A model generated the notes under the pieces. The model was not told where the DNA came from and searched no databases. It worked only from the letters and a program-made list of their open reading frames with translations. The translations under genes and the position numbers were made by a program. A stretch of DNA of 64,000 nucleotides from Thiopseudomonas sp. (lineage in GTDB: Bacteria; Pseudomonadota; Gammaproteobacteria; Pseudomonadales; Pseudomonadaceae). The DNA lies in NCBI GenBank assembly GCA_023228985.1, contig JALOAC010000008.1, forward strand, positions 1-64,000, read 5' to 3'. Shown in pieces: positions 1 through 9,234 of this stretch (positions are counted from its first letter, which is position 1; every line of letters starts with the position of its first letter).

Positions 1-352
1 AAAGGTTTTACTTCGCTATTGATATAGGACATTGCATGAACTCCATTGGGGTTAAGAACTTTACGCTGTTTATACTACGCAAAAATAATGGTTAGGTATA
101 ATTGATTGATAAAATACCCTTGATAGATTTTTTCTATCGGTGTTTGGTAAGGCAAATGCGTAAAAGGTAAATTTATACTAGTTTTGACTCGTTTTTAATA
201 GCTGTACATAAAAAACGTAGAGTGAGTATATATGGGGGCATTTTGTCAGAACTCAAGCTCGTAGCTCAAACTATCTGCAAACGCTCAGCAATACAGCGGC
301 CTTGCTTTGCTGCTAAACTTATTGCACTTATTATTTGGCTAAACAAAGTCTT
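1..352. other. Intergenic region at window edge, no gene seen
   Basis: AT-rich stretch with stop codons in all frames and no open frame of convincing length or composition. I see no tRNA-like TTCGA arm and no clear terminator hairpin. It presumably holds the cca promoter close to its right end; TTGCTG (308-313) followed 17 bases later by TTATTT is one weak candidate. The neighbouring upstream gene lies outside the window. Confidence 0.5.
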
Positions 353-1576
353 ATGCAAATTTATAAAGTAGGTGGAGCAGTGCGGGATCAGCTGCTCGGA
401 CGCCCCGTTGTCGATACGGACTGGGTGGTGGTGGGAGCTACGCCTGAACAGATGCTAGCCGAGGGATATCGCCCTGTGGGTGAAGATTTCCCCGTGTTCT
501 TACATCCGCAAACCGGAGAAGAGTACGCATTGGCGCGCACCGAGCGTAAAACTGGCCATGGTTATGCTGGCTTTACCTTTTATGCCGCGCCTACGGTTAG
601 TTTAGAAGAAGACTTGGCGCGTCGTGATTTGACCGTGAATGCGATGGCGCAGGGCGATGATGGTCAGTTGATTGACCCCTACGGCGGACAGCAAGACTTG
701 GCGGCGTGCGTGCTGCGCCATGTTTCTCCAGCATTTGCAGAGGACCCTTTGCGGGTGCTGCGGGTAGCCCGATTTGCGGCGCGCTATGCTGAATTAGGAT
801 TTTCTATCGCTGCCGAAACCCAGGCTTTAATGCGGCAGCTGGCTGAATCAGGCGAGCTACAGCACCTCACGGCTGAGCGAGTTTGGCACGAGTGCGCCCG
901 CGCATTGATGGAGCCGCACCCTGAGGTGTTTATCCAAGTGCTGCACAATACAGGCGCATTGGCTGTGTTGTTGCCAGAGGTGGACGCTTTGTTTGGTGTG
1001 CCGCAGCGGGCTGAATACCACCCGGAAATTGATACGGGTTTGCATGTACTCTGCGTGCTGCAGCAGTGTGCGCTGCATCAGCAGAACCTTAGTGTGCGCT
1101 GGGCCTGTTTGCTGCACGATGTTGGCAAGGGTTTAACGCCGGCAGAAGTATTGCCGCGCCATCTTGGGCATGAAACCCGAGGGCTGAAGTTAATTAAACA
1201 CATTAATAAGCGTTTAAAAGTGCCTAAAGAAATGTCTGAGCTGGCGCTGTTAGTGGGCGAGTACCACACACAGTGTCATAGAGCGCTCGAATTAAAGCCC
1301 AGTACATTATTAAAACTATTAATGCGTTTAGATTGTATACGTCGCCCGCAGCGCCTTGAAGATTTTGCCAGTGCGTGCAGCATGGATGCTAAAGGACGCT
1401 ATGGTTTTGAGCAGAGTGCTTATCCGCAGGCGGACTATGTGCGTGCGGCAGCCCAAACACTGCGTGATATTTCTATTAAGCCTTTGCTTGAGCAGGGATT
1501 ACGTGGCGCAGAGCTGGGTCAGGCGCTAGAGCAGCTGCGTTTGCGCGCGCTTAAGACATTGAAGAGTGCGCAGTAA
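353..1576 (+). CDS. cca: Multifunctional CCA tRNA nucleotidyltransferase
   Basis: Adds or repairs the 3'-terminal CCA of tRNAs in the cytoplasm. In this long proteobacterial form an HD phosphohydrolase domain is attached. The protein has 407 aa, close to the usual ~410. Seen in the sequence: the nucleotidyltransferase head with GGAVRD at residues 7-12 and the metal-binding pair D21/D23 (DTDW), DLTVNAMA near residue 100, and an HD motif (LLHDVGKG) near residue 255. The frame opens at a TTG at 335, but the ATG at 353 matches the family start (M-x-I-Y-x-VGGAVRD), so I chose it. A REP-like sequence lies just after the stop codon. Confidence 0.96.
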   Translation: MQIYKVGGAVRDQLLGRPVVDTDWVVVGATPEQMLAEGYRPVGEDFPVFLHPQTGEEYALARTERKTGHGYAGFTFYAAPTVSLEEDLARRDLTVNAMAQGDDGQLIDPYGGQQDLAACVLRHVSPAFAEDPLRVLRVARFAARYAELGFSIAAETQALMRQLAESGELQHLTAERVWHECARALMEPHPEVFIQVLHNTGALAVLLPEVDALFGVPQRAEYHPEIDTGLHVLCVLQQCALHQQNLSVRWACLLHDVGKGLTPAEVLPRHLGHETRGLKLIKHINKRLKVPKEMSELALLVGEYHTQCHRALELKPSTLLKLLMRLDCIRRPQRLEDFASACSMDAKGRYGFEQSAYPQADYVRAAAQTLRDISIKPLLEQGLRGAELGQALEQLRLRALKTLKSAQ

Positions 1577-1582
1577 CTAGCT

Positions 1583-1607
1583 TGTCGAAGCGCAACTCGG
1601 GCGCGAT
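1583..1607 (+). repeat. REP-like element (single copy)
   Basis: A 25-base sequence 6 bases after the cca stop begins TGTCGAAGCG and ends GCGCGAT. This is the layout of Pseudomonas REP sequences (TGT-x-GGAGCG, variable centre, CGCGAT). It shares this framework with the two elements at 61688-61712 and 61757-61781. The centre here is not a clean hairpin, so it may be a decayed copy. Confidence 0.4.
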
Positions 1608-1723
1608 CAGATGCGTGTCTGTGCAGGCAAATTAGTTAGCTTGCGCACGACTAAAAGCGCATATAAAAGCCGTTTTCCTATTGTTATAAACGACGACAAT
1701 TCATAACAAAAAAGGAGCCACCC

Positions 1724-2593
1724 ATGCGTAGCATCACGACTCTCAATGGTAACAGTCAAAAGTTAGATGGCGGTGCCATGTTTGGTAATGCGCCCAAAGC
1801 ACTGTGGCAGCGTTGGATACAGCCTGATGAGCTTAATCGTATTGAGCTAGGTTGCCGTGCCGTGCTGGTGCAAGAGCCTGGACGTAATGTGTTAATAGAA
1901 ACGGGCGTGGGTGCATTTTTTTCACCGGACATGAGAGAACGTTACGGCGTACAAGAAGCTGAGCATGTGCTGCTTGATGAGCTGGCCAGACAGGGTTTAA
2001 GTGAGCGGGATATTGATATTGTCGTGCTGACGCACTTGCATTTTGACCATGCTGGCGGCTTGTTATCTGCTTGGTCTGCCGAGCAAGAACCCCAGCTGTT
2101 ATTTCCTAATGCCACCTATATTGTTGGTGCAGAACAATGGCAGCGCGCTAATAATCCCCATGCTCGTGACCGCGCTTCCTATATTCCTGAGTTGCATCGC
2201 TTGCTGGAACAGTCTGGTCGTTTACAGCTGGTTGAGACCGGTGCTACCGAACACGAGCTGCTTGGCGAAGGTTGGCGTTTGCACTGGAGTAATGGTCATA
2301 CGCCCGGCTTGATGCTGCCCGAAGTGAGCTTGCAAGACGGCCCTGTGGTGTATACCAGTGACTTAATTCCCGGCGCACCCTGGGTGCATTTGCCGATTAC
2401 CATGGGCTATGACCGCTTTGCCGAGGCGCTGATTGAAGAAAAGCAGGAGTTGCTCAGCGATTTGGTGGCGCGCAATGGGCGTATTGTCTTTACCCATGAT
2501 GCCAAGGTTGCTATAGGTAACGTGGTGCGCGATGAAAAAGGGCGTTATTCGGTCAATAACCAACTCGAAAACGTAACTGAATTAATCCGCTGA
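1724..2593 (+). CDS. MBL-fold metallohydrolase
   Basis: Metallo-beta-lactamase-fold hydrolase of 289 aa. The zinc-binding motif THLHFDHAGG lies near residues 104-113, and further metal-ligand candidates follow (an SNGHTPG motif near 190 and a late FTHD near 255). There is no signal peptide, so it is probably cytoplasmic. The family includes lactonases, glyoxalase-like and other ester hydrolases; the sequence alone does not reveal the substrate. A strong ribosome site (AAAGGAG) precedes the ATG. It stands alone between cca and yheS and has about 130 bases of intergenic DNA on each side. Confidence 0.88.
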   Translation: MRSITTLNGNSQKLDGGAMFGNAPKALWQRWIQPDELNRIELGCRAVLVQEPGRNVLIETGVGAFFSPDMRERYGVQEAEHVLLDELARQGLSERDIDIVVLTHLHFDHAGGLLSAWSAEQEPQLLFPNATYIVGAEQWQRANNPHARDRASYIPELHRLLEQSGRLQLVETGATEHELLGEGWRLHWSNGHTPGLMLPEVSLQDGPVVYTSDLIPGAPWVHLPITMGYDRFAEALIEEKQELLSDLVARNGRIVFTHDAKVAIGNVVRDEKGRYSVNNQLENVTELIR

Positions 2594-2673
2594 ACAGCAA
2601 AATGCGCGCAGTCTGCAAAGGAATGCAGTCGGTGCGCTGGGTTATAAATGCTGCCAGAGCGGTTTCCTAAAGT

Positions 2674-2702
2674 TTAGGGAATCAAGCAAACTACGCTATA
2701 AT
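2674..2702 (+). promoter_or_regulatory. Candidate sigma-70 promoter for yheS
   Basis: A perfect TATAAT (-10) at 2697-2702 lies 40 bases before the yheS ATG. Seventeen bases upstream is a poor -35 (TTAGGG, 2674-2679). A small palindrome, CCTAAA-G-TTTAGG, overlaps the -35 region. The assignment rests on the -10 alone. Confidence 0.35.
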
Positions 2703-2741
2703 CCGCGGCTGATTTTCTATTGCCAAGGTTAGCTTTTTTCT

Positions 2742-4634
2742 ATGATTCGCTTAATCAATCTCAGCCTTCAACGTGGTCCGCAGCGACTCTTAGACCAAGT
2801 AGAGCTAACGGTTCATCCTGGACAAAAAATGGGCTTGGTCGGTGCTAATGGCGCTGGCAAGTCGAGTTTGTTTGCCTTATTGCAAGGACAGCTGCAGGCC
2901 GATACCGGCGAGTGCCAAATTCCCAGTAGTTGGCGCATTGCGCATATGCAGCAGGAAATTGTCGCACTGCAGCGCAGTGCACTGGATTATGTGCTGGATG
3001 GTCACACTGAGTTGCGTCGACTACAGCAACAGCTAGAGCACACGCAGGAAGGCACTGCAGTGGGGCTGCTGCATGCACAACTGGATGCGATTGACGGCTA
3101 CACTGCGGATACTCGTGCACGTAAGTTGTTGGCTGGATTAGGCTTTAGTGCCGCAGAGATGGACCAGCAGGTGCAATCATTTTCGGGTGGTTGGCGCATG
3201 CGCTTAAATCTTGCACAAACACTTATGTGTCCCTCAGACCTGTTGTTATTGGATGAGCCCACCAACCACTTAGATTTAGATGCGATTTTGTGGCTGGAAG
3301 GCTGGTTGCAAAGCTATCCGGGCACTTTGCTGTTAATTTCCCACGACCGCGATTTTATGGATGCGGTGGTTGATCATATTGTACATTTTGAGCGGCAAAA
3401 GCTGGTGCTGTACCGTGGCGGTTATAGCGCCTTTGAACGTGCGCGTGCTGAACGCATGTTACAGCAGCAACAAGCCTTCGAAAAACAGCAAACAGAACGC
3501 GCGCATATGCAAGACTTTATCCGCCGCTTTAAGGCCAAAGCCAGTAAAGCACGACAGGCACAAAGCCGCGTGAAAGCATTAGAGCGCATGCAAGAGCTAG
3601 CTCCAGCACACTTTGATTCGCCTTTTAATTTTAGCTTTCGTGAGGCGGATAAAATTTCAACACCTTTGTTGAGTTTGCGCGATGCTAGTTTAGGTCATGG
3701 TGAACAGGCCATACTTAAGCATGTGAGTTTGCAGCTTATGCCGGGTGCGCGCATTGCTTTGTTGGGTCCTAACGGTGCGGGGAAATCGACCTTGATTAAA
3801 ACCCTTGCGCAAGAGCTTACCCTGTTGGCGGGCGAGCAAAACCGTGGTGAAAACCTTGCGGTTGGCTATTTTGCCCAGCACCAGTTGGATGCGCTGGATA
3901 TTCAAGCCAGCCCCTTACTGCATCTACAACGTATCGCAACGGCTGAGCGGGAGCAAAAATTACGAGATTTTCTCGGCGGTTTTGATTTCCGTGGCGATCG
4001 CTGTGATGAGCCGGTGGAAAATTTTTCTGGCGGCGAAAAAGCGCGGTTAGCTTTAGCCTTGATAGCCTGGCAAAAGCCTAATTTGTTACTGATGGACGAA
4101 CCCACCAACCACTTGGATTTAGAGATGCGTCATGCTTTAACCCAAGCATTGCAGCACTTTAATGGGGCGGTATTGCTGGTTTCGCACGACCGGCATTTAT
4201 TAAAAAATACAGTCGATGATTTTTACTTGGTCGCCAATGGTGAACTGACCGAATTTGATGCCGAGCTGGATGAATACAGTCGTTGGCTGCAAGAGTATCG
4301 CGCCAGCAGCTCCAGCAGCGATGAGACGGAGCCGTTGGTGGCCGACGACAAGGTTGATCGTAAAGCACAGCGCCAAGCTGAAGCAACGGCGCGTAAACAG
4401 CTAGCGCCTTATCGTAAGCGGGTAGAAAAGTTGGAAGAGGAGCTCAGTAAAGCGCAGCAGCAGCTGGCTGAAATTGAGCTACAGCTCGCAGACAATGAGC
4501 TCTACAGTAGCGAGCAACGTGATGCCTTAAAACAGCTGTTAGCCAAGCAGGTCAAGCTCAAGCAGCAGGCCGATGACATTGAAAATCAATGGTTAGAAGC
4601 GATGGAACAACTCGAACAGCTGCAGTTACACTAA
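2742..4634 (+). CDS. yheS: ABC-F family ATPase, YheS-type
   Basis: Soluble duplicated ATPase of the ABC-F class, which acts on ribosomes rather than as a transporter; there are no membrane segments. Length is 630 aa, as in YheS. Seen in order: Walker A GANGAGKSS near residue 34, signature FSGGWRMRLNLAQ near 147, Walker B with DEPTNHLD near 172, a charged linker (residues ~235-290) between the halves, second Walker A GPNGAGKST near 345, second signature FSGGEKARLALA and second DEPTNHLD, then a C-terminal coiled coil (~550-630) rich in E, K and Q. The start is the first ATG of the conserved frame. Other ABC-F paralogues (Uup, EttA) fit less well because of the N-terminal sequence and C-terminal extension. 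Confidence 0.92.
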   Translation: MIRLINLSLQRGPQRLLDQVELTVHPGQKMGLVGANGAGKSSLFALLQGQLQADTGECQIPSSWRIAHMQQEIVALQRSALDYVLDGHTELRRLQQQLEHTQEGTAVGLLHAQLDAIDGYTADTRARKLLAGLGFSAAEMDQQVQSFSGGWRMRLNLAQTLMCPSDLLLLDEPTNHLDLDAILWLEGWLQSYPGTLLLISHDRDFMDAVVDHIVHFERQKLVLYRGGYSAFERARAERMLQQQQAFEKQQTERAHMQDFIRRFKAKASKARQAQSRVKALERMQELAPAHFDSPFNFSFREADKISTPLLSLRDASLGHGEQAILKHVSLQLMPGARIALLGPNGAGKSTLIKTLAQELTLLAGEQNRGENLAVGYFAQHQLDALDIQASPLLHLQRIATAEREQKLRDFLGGFDFRGDRCDEPVENFSGGEKARLALALIAWQKPNLLLMDEPTNHLDLEMRHALTQALQHFNGAVLLVSHDRHLLKNTVDDFYLVANGELTEFDAELDEYSRWLQEYRASSSSSDETEPLVADDKVDRKAQRQAEATARKQLAPYRKRVEKLEEELSKAQQQLAEIELQLADNELYSSEQRDALKQLLAKQVKLKQQADDIENQWLEAMEQLEQLQLH

Positions 4635-4706
4635 TCAACTAATACATACTGTCCAGCGCACAGTTTTTTGGATGCGCTGTGAATGATCATTAAGTGGAGG
4701 TAGCGC

Positions 4707-5306
4707 ATGGACGAAAGTTGGCTACAGGAATGGACTGCTGAGTGGATGGATTTTCTAATTCCCGGCGGGCGCATTTTGCTGATTGTTTTTTTAGCCTGGC
4801 TGGCGCAACGACTGTTGGGTCAAGCGGTTACCCGTGTTGCCGAACGCTATCACATGCCGCCAAGCATGTTGATTCCGTTACGTGGCGCCTTGCGCTGGTT
4901 GATTCTTGGCAGTGCGTTTTTGCTTATTTTAGAACGACTGGGTGTGTCTGCTAACGCTTTATGGACGGCAATTACGGGGTTTGCGGCGGTTGCTGCAATA
5001 GCGTTTTTTGCGGCTTGGAGTGTGTTGTCGAACTTGTTTTGCGCCACACTTATTATTACGGTCGGGCCTTTTCGTATCGGTGATACCGTTGAAGTGCTGG
5101 AAAGTGCGGATAAACTAGGTGTTCGTGGACGGGTGGTGGCAATCAATATGCTCTACACCACGCTGGAGGATGTCACTGTAGAAAACCAAGGTGCTTTGCT
5201 GCAGATACCTAATAGTTTGTTTTTTCAAAAAGTCGTACGTCGCTGGCGAGGTGCGAGTGGCCCTTTACCGCCACCGTTGCCGCTTACGCCCGATACTGAG
5301 GAATAG
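4707..5306 (+). CDS. Small MscS-type mechanosensitive channel
   Basis: Inner-membrane protein of 199 aa from the MscS superfamily. It has hydrophobic segments near residues 15-35, 52-75 and 82-118. The last is the pore-lining helix, followed by the beta domain seen as GPFRIGDTVEV and the PNS (IPNSLFF) motif near residue 172. It is smaller than E. coli MscS (286 aa) because the C-terminal alpha-beta vestibule is largely missing; it ends soon after the beta domain with a proline-rich tail. Such channels release solutes after osmotic downshock. An RBS (GGAGG) precedes the ATG. The following UPF0178 gene starts 4 bases after its stop, so the two are probably co-transcribed. Confidence 0.88.
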   Translation: MDESWLQEWTAEWMDFLIPGGRILLIVFLAWLAQRLLGQAVTRVAERYHMPPSMLIPLRGALRWLILGSAFLLILERLGVSANALWTAITGFAAVAAIAFFAAWSVLSNLFCATLIITVGPFRIGDTVEVLESADKLGVRGRVVAINMLYTTLEDVTVENQGALLQIPNSLFFQKVVRRWRGASGPLPPPLPLTPDTEE

Positions 5307-5310
5307 TTTG

Positions 5311-5772
5311 ATGCGTGTTTGGATTGATGCCGATGCTTGCCCACGTTTGGCGCGGGACTTGGTGGTTAAGTTTGCCCTCAAGCGTAATCTTGAAGTGCTG
5401 ATGGTGGCAGGGCAAGCGCAAGCTAAGCCGCCTTTTGCCTGTGTGCAATTGATAGTCGTGCCCAGTGGTCCAGATGCAGCCGATGATTATATTGTGGAGC
5501 ATGCTCAGCCCAATGAGCTGGTGATCTGCAGTGATATCCCCTTGGCTGACCGGCTGGTAAAAAACTCTGTGGCGGTGCTGGACCCGCGCGGCAATGAGTT
5601 TAGTGATAAGAATATGGGTGAGCGCCTAGCGTTACGTAATTTGTTTACCGATTTACGTGATACAGGGCAGATGACCGGTGGCCCGCGCGGTTATTCCGAG
5701 CAGGACAAACAGGCGTTTGCAAATTCGCTCGATCGTATTATTACGCGTTTACAGCGAGAAAAAAGAGTCTAG
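5311..5772 (+). CDS. yaiI: UPF0178/YaiI family protein
   Basis: Conserved 153-aa protein of the UPF0178 (DUF188, YaiI/YqxD) family, with PIN-like features suspected in the literature but no firmly established role. The family hallmark N-terminus is present (WIDADACP), as are SGPDAADDYI near residue 55, DIPLA near 78 and the C-terminal TGGPRGYS. The open frame extends 40 codons upstream inside the MscS gene, but the ATG at 5311 gives the family start and the usual length (~150 aa). It follows the channel gene by 4 bases and runs convergently into hemH. Confidence 0.9.
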   Translation: MRVWIDADACPRLARDLVVKFALKRNLEVLMVAGQAQAKPPFACVQLIVVPSGPDAADDYIVEHAQPNELVICSDIPLADRLVKNSVAVLDPRGNEFSDKNMGERLALRNLFTDLRDTGQMTGGPRGYSEQDKQAFANSLDRIITRLQREKRV

Positions 5773-5797
5773 CGAGGTGTGGTAGCTGAGCAGCGTA

Positions 5798-6811
5798 TTA
5801 AAGCGCTTCACACAGCTGCACCAGCGCTTGCGCCCAGACGGGATCGTCGTTTAAGCAGGGAACCAGTTCCAGCGATTCACCGCCTGCAGCTATAAATTGT
5901 TCGCGCCCGCGGATGGCTAACTCTTCTAAGGTTTCTACACAGTCAGCGACAAAGGCTGGTGACATCACTAGCAGCTTCTTGACGCCTTGTTGTGCCAGCT
6001 CATCCAGATGGGTTTCGGTGTAAGGCTCAATCCATTTAGCGCGCCCTAAGCGGGACTGAAAAGAAACCGACCATTGCTCAGGCTTAAGCCCCGCTTGTTC
6101 GGCAAATAACTCTGCACTACGGAGGCATTGAGCACGGTAACAGCTATCTAGCACTTCTTGTGGTGCGGTTTTGCAGCAGTCTGGGCCAGATAAGCAATGC
6201 GATTTGGTTGGATCAAGTTTGCGCAAATGGCGTTCTGGCAGACCGTGGAAACTCAGTAATAAATGTTCGAAGTCTTGCGCCAAGCTGGGTTGTGTCGTGG
6301 ACAGCAACGCATCAAGGTAGGGCTGGTCAGCGTAGAAAGCCGGTAAGATTTTTAGCTCAATATTCAAGCCGTGCTTAGTAATAATACGCTGAGTTTCCTC
6401 AATCGCTGTCGTGGTGGTACTGTCGGCAAAGTGCGGATATAGCGGCGCCAAAACAATGCTTTCTGCCCCTTGTTCCACCAGCGCTAACAACGCTTTTTCA
6501 ATTGAAGGTTCAGCGTAGCGCATGCCCAACTCAACTGGGCCATGCGGCCATAATTCACGCACTTTATCGCACAGACGTTGGCTGATAACTACTAGTGGCG
6601 AGCCTTCTGGCCACCAAATAGACGCATAGGCTTGAGCAGACTCAGGCGGGCGCTTGCTAAGAATTAGAGAAACCAATAGGCGACGCACAGGCCAAGGCAG
6701 ATCGATCACGTAGGGATCCATCAGGAACTGGTTTAGATATGTTTTAACGTCAGCCACTGAGGTGGACTTAGGTGAGCCTAAATTAACTAAGAGTAAACCC
6801 TGCTTGGACAT
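5798..6811 (-). CDS. hemH: Ferrochelatase
   Basis: Inserts Fe2+ into protoporphyrin IX, the last step of protoheme synthesis, as a cytoplasmic or membrane-associated enzyme. Length is 337 aa. Visible family features are [11 protein letters not shown] at the N-terminus, [11 protein letters not shown] near residue 35, the active-site region [12 protein letters not shown] near 190 with its conserved His, and [14 protein letters not shown] near 255. I chose the ATG at 6811 ([12 protein letters not shown]) because it fits the family; two upstream in-frame starts (6826 and 6817) add only five and two residues. The heme genes hemC-hemY lie 30 kb away on the same strand. A terminator for the upstream gene separates it from that gene. 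Confidence 0.96.
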   Translation of the reverse strand: MSKQGLLLVNLGSPKSTSVADVKTYLNQFLMDPYVIDLPWPVRRLLVSLILSKRPPESAQAYASIWWPEGSPLVVISQRLCDKVRELWPHGPVELGMRYAEPSIEKALLALVEQGAESIVLAPLYPHFADSTTTTAIEETQRIITKHGLNIELKILPAFYADQPYLDALLSTTQPSLAQDFEHLLLSFHGLPERHLRKLDPTKSHCLSGPDCCKTAPQEVLDSCYRAQCLRSAELFAEQAGLKPEQWSVSFQSRLGRAKWIEPYTETHLDELAQQGVKKLLVMSPAFVADCVETLEELAIRGREQFIAAGGESLELVPCLNDDPVWAQALVQLCEAL

Positions 6812-6839
6812 AATCATCTCTAACAACTGAAATAAATAA

Positions 6840-6860
6840 GGGGGCCATTGTATAGCCCCC
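6840..6860 (-). terminator. Rho-independent terminator after the CNB-domain gene
   Basis: GGGGGC (6840-6845) pairs with GCCCCC (6855-6860) around a 9-base loop. Read on the minus strand, the hairpin is followed by the T-rich TTATTTATTTC. It lies 22 bases past the stop codon of the gene ending at 6882 and before hemH. Confidence 0.75.
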
Positions 6861-6881
6861 TGTATTTGATTGCATGTTGTT

Positions 6882-7688
6882 TTATGCCGGAGCGGTTTCT
6901 GCTTGAGAGCGCAGCATGGTGATTTCCTTGTTCATCAGATCAATGCGTCGCGCCATGCTTTCGATGAGGCTGTTAGCGATGCGCGGGTTGCTTTGCATCA
7001 GCGAGAGAAACTGCTCTTTAGGGATGACCATTACGGTACAGGGTTCAGTTGCGATTACCGTTGCCGTGCGGGATTCTTGGGTGAATACAGCCATGGCACC
7101 AAAGATTTCATCTTTACTAACATCGCCCACTTTTTGCCCATCTACCCAAGCTTCGGCATGCCCTTCGATGATAATAAAAACGTGCTCAGCGGTTTCGCCT
7201 TGACGAATAAGTTCTTCGCCCGGAGCGAAATGTTGGAAGCCTGTAGATGGATGTATATCAGGCTGCTTGAGGCGTGCTAGAGCATCTACAGCAAGCGTGG
7301 ATTGGCCTAGGATGTATAGGTTATACAGTTCTTGGCGTTCTTCGCAGGAGTAGATGTGCTTAAACACAGCACGGCGATCATAGGGGATCAGGCTAATCGG
7401 ATCTTCATGCTTGTGGTGCCATCTTGGTAAATCCAGCCCTTGGCGCAAGCCAATTAGGTCGCCTTCTTTTAGATAAAATAGCGGGCGCTGATCGACTAGG
7501 GTGTGTACTACGCCGGTTTTGATTACATACAGCTGATTGTCAGCCAGTACATGAGATAAATCTTCGTTTTGCTCAAAGACTAAGGCAGCACCGCAAGGCT
7601 CCAAGCCTTGTAGTAGCTGTTGTGGAACTCCTTGGAGTCGACGAATTAACGTTTCGGCATAGGCCGACTGTTCGCCCAGTAAGTACAT
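6882..7688 (-). CDS. Tandem cyclic-nucleotide-binding-domain protein
   Basis: A 268-aa cytoplasmic protein. The C-terminal half (residues ~145-255) is a clear CRP-type cyclic-nucleotide-binding domain: [25 protein letters not shown], then the binding cassette [16 protein letters not shown] at 196-211. The usual Glu of the FGE motif is Ala198 here, while the phosphate-contacting Arg207 is kept. The N-terminal half (~20-110) has a similar pattern ([19 protein letters not shown]) and looks like a degenerate first copy. No helix-turn-helix follows, so it is not a CRP-like transcription factor. A sensor or scaffold role is inference. cpdA, encoding cAMP phosphodiesterase, lies about 700 bases away. 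Confidence 0.82.
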   Translation of the reverse strand: MYLLGEQSAYAETLIRRLQGVPQQLLQGLEPCGAALVFEQNEDLSHVLADNQLYVIKTGVVHTLVDQRPLFYLKEGDLIGLRQGLDLPRWHHKHEDPISLIPYDRRAVFKHIYSCEERQELYNLYILGQSTLAVDALARLKQPDIHPSTGFQHFAPGEELIRQGETAEHVFIIIEGHAEAWVDGQKVGDVSKDEIFGAMAVFTQESRTATVIATEPCTVMVIPKEQFLSLMQSNPRIANSLIESMARRIDLMNKEITMLRSQAETAPA

Positions 7689-7735
7689 AGAGGGTTTTCC
7701 TGCCTAATATATATATGCGCGTAATGATAATGCAC

Positions 7736-7753
7736 CACGCAAGCTTTTGCGTG
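7736..7753. other. Short perfect hairpin between two minus-strand genes
   Basis: CACGCAA-GCTT-TTGCGTG forms a 7-bp stem with a 4-base loop. It lies after the pentapeptide-repeat gene and before the CNB-domain gene. No T-run follows on either strand, so it is not a textbook terminator; it could be a protein-binding palindrome or a weak terminator. Confidence 0.3.
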
Positions 7754-7783
7754 ATTTGTTGCGCAATATACATAATTGTTTTG

Positions 7784-8125
7784 TTAAGCGCAGCGCCTTA
7801 AGCGTGTTCCTGCCGTAATTGACATCAGAATCTCCTCGGCGGACAGGTGCTTAGCAAAATAGCAGCCTGATATTTGCGCTTTGTTTAGGCTAGCGCCCTC
7901 TAGCAAGGCTTCTCTAAAATCAATGCCACGCAAATCACAACTGCGCAAATAAGCATCTCTGAAATCAATGCCCTTGGCATCTAATCCGCGCAAGTTTAAT
8001 CCGCGAAAATCGCCACCGCGAAAGTCGATACTTTCATAATTGCGGCACAGATCGTTAAAGCCCTGCACGTCTTCACTCGCCAGTAACTCATACAGGGGAT
8101 GTGTAAGTTTTTGCGGTTTGGTCAT
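7784..8125 (-). CDS. Pentapeptide-repeat protein
   Basis: Small 113-aa soluble protein. Residues ~35-95 form consecutive pentapeptide repeats of the A(D/N)LXX type (DFRGG, DFRGL, NLRGL, DAKGI, DFRDA, YLRSC, DLRGI, DFREA), predicted to fold as a right-handed quadrilateral beta-helix. The N-terminal ~30 residues are a non-repeat cap (HPLYELLASEDV). The ATG at 8125 is preceded by a strong GGAGG Shine-Dalgarno with ideal spacing, which decides the start over an in-frame upstream codon. Function is unknown. Some pentapeptide proteins mimic DNA and protect gyrase, but this one is much shorter than Qnr, so the nearby parE/parC genes do not by themselves support that role. Confidence 0.85.
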   Translation of the reverse strand: MTKPQKLTHPLYELLASEDVQGFNDLCRNYESIDFRGGDFRGLNLRGLDAKGIDFRDAYLRSCDLRGIDFREALLEGASLNKAQISGCYFAKHLSAEEILMSITAGTRLRRCA

Positions 8126-8381
8126 GATAAACCTCCACTGAAGTTGGATGTGCACATACAGTTTGTTAATAACATAATGTAAATAACTTCAAACTTGGAA
8201 TGTAATGCATTGATTTTTTATTGTATTTGTTCATACCATCCTGTTCCTGAGTATAGGCGGGTTGGTTGCGAATACGCAAAACTTATTGAGCTACGTTAGT
8301 GTGAACTGGGTAGCTTTAAAAATTTGCGCTTTAATCCGATGCTTTGCATAATCCGTGCACGTATAAGTTAGGAGTGTTCCT

Positions 8382-9194
8382 GTGGTGGCAGCGCCAAACA
8401 ATTCAAATAAAAGCACCACTATTGTGCAGATAACCGATAGCCATCTTTTTCAGGAAGCTGATGGTTGTTTGCTTGGCATATCTACCTATTCCAGTTTGCA
8501 GGCTGTAGTTGATAAAGTATTAAGCGAGCAACCTGATGTGCAGCTGGTGTTGGGAACGGGTGATATTTCGCAGGATGGTACAGCCAATTCGTACCAGCAC
8601 TTTATTGAGCAGGTCAGCAGAATCAGCGCGCCCTTGCGCTGGATGGCAGGAAATCATGATGTCAGCAGCGTGCTGCACAGCTCTAGCGAAGCTACGCAAT
8701 GGCTGCAGCCTGTTTATGATCTAGAAGCTTGGCGGATTATCTTGCTGGACTCCTCTGTGGACGGCTCTGTTTTTGGCTATTTGACGCCTGAGCAACTGCA
8801 ACTGCTTGAGCAAGCGTTGGATACTGCTGAAGAACGGCATGTGCTAATTGCCCTGCATCATCATCCCGTGCCGATAGGCTGTGCGTGGCTGAATAATTTG
8901 GGCTTGCGTAATGCCGATGAGTTTTTGGCTATTACCGATCGTTACAGCAGTATCAAAGGCATTATTTGGGGGCATATTCATCAAGAATTTGAGTCGCTGC
9001 GCAACGATGTGCGTATGCTGTCAGCTCCTTCTACCTGTGTGCAGTTTAAACCGCAGAGTATAGATTTTGCGGTAGACGATTGCGCGCCAGGCTATCGTTG
9101 GCTAAAGCTGTTTGATGATGGACACTTTAGTACAGGTGTTTCGCGTATTGCTGCCGACCTGTTTCACCCGGATATGGATGTTACCGGGTATTAA
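8382..9194 (+). CDS. cpdA: 3',5'-cyclic-AMP phosphodiesterase
   Basis: Hydrolyses cAMP to AMP in the cytoplasm and so tunes CRP/Vfr-type signalling. Length is 270 aa, usual for CpdA. Class III metallophosphoesterase motifs are all visible in order: QITDSHL near residue 20, GTGDISQDG near 60, GNHD near 90, HHHP near 165 and GHIHQEF near 205. The start is a GTG at 8382, 7 bases after AGGAG; a second GTG follows directly and could also serve. It precedes parE, as in Pseudomonas, but the small esterase gene often found between them (yqiA) is absent here. Confidence 0.93.
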   Translation: MVAAPNNSNKSTTIVQITDSHLFQEADGCLLGISTYSSLQAVVDKVLSEQPDVQLVLGTGDISQDGTANSYQHFIEQVSRISAPLRWMAGNHDVSSVLHSSSEATQWLQPVYDLEAWRIILLDSSVDGSVFGYLTPEQLQLLEQALDTAEERHVLIALHHHPVPIGCAWLNNLGLRNADEFLAITDRYSSIKGIIWGHIHQEFESLRNDVRMLSAPSTCVQFKPQSIDFAVDDCAPGYRWLKLFDDGHFSTGVSRIAADLFHPDMDVTGY

Positions 9195-9234
9195 GCATAT
9201 TCTGCCACGTCAACCCTAAGTGTATAATTCTGCT

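Noticed and set aside
6870..7280. 136-codon open frame on the plus strand opposite the CNB-domain gene
   Set aside because: It is antisense to a clearly conserved gene, has no ribosome site and no recognisable domain.
7700..7735. Fur-box-like TAATGATAATGC stretch upstream of the CNB-domain gene
   Set aside because: Only about one hexamer-and-a-half matches GATAAT repeats and the flanking bases diverge; too weak to call.
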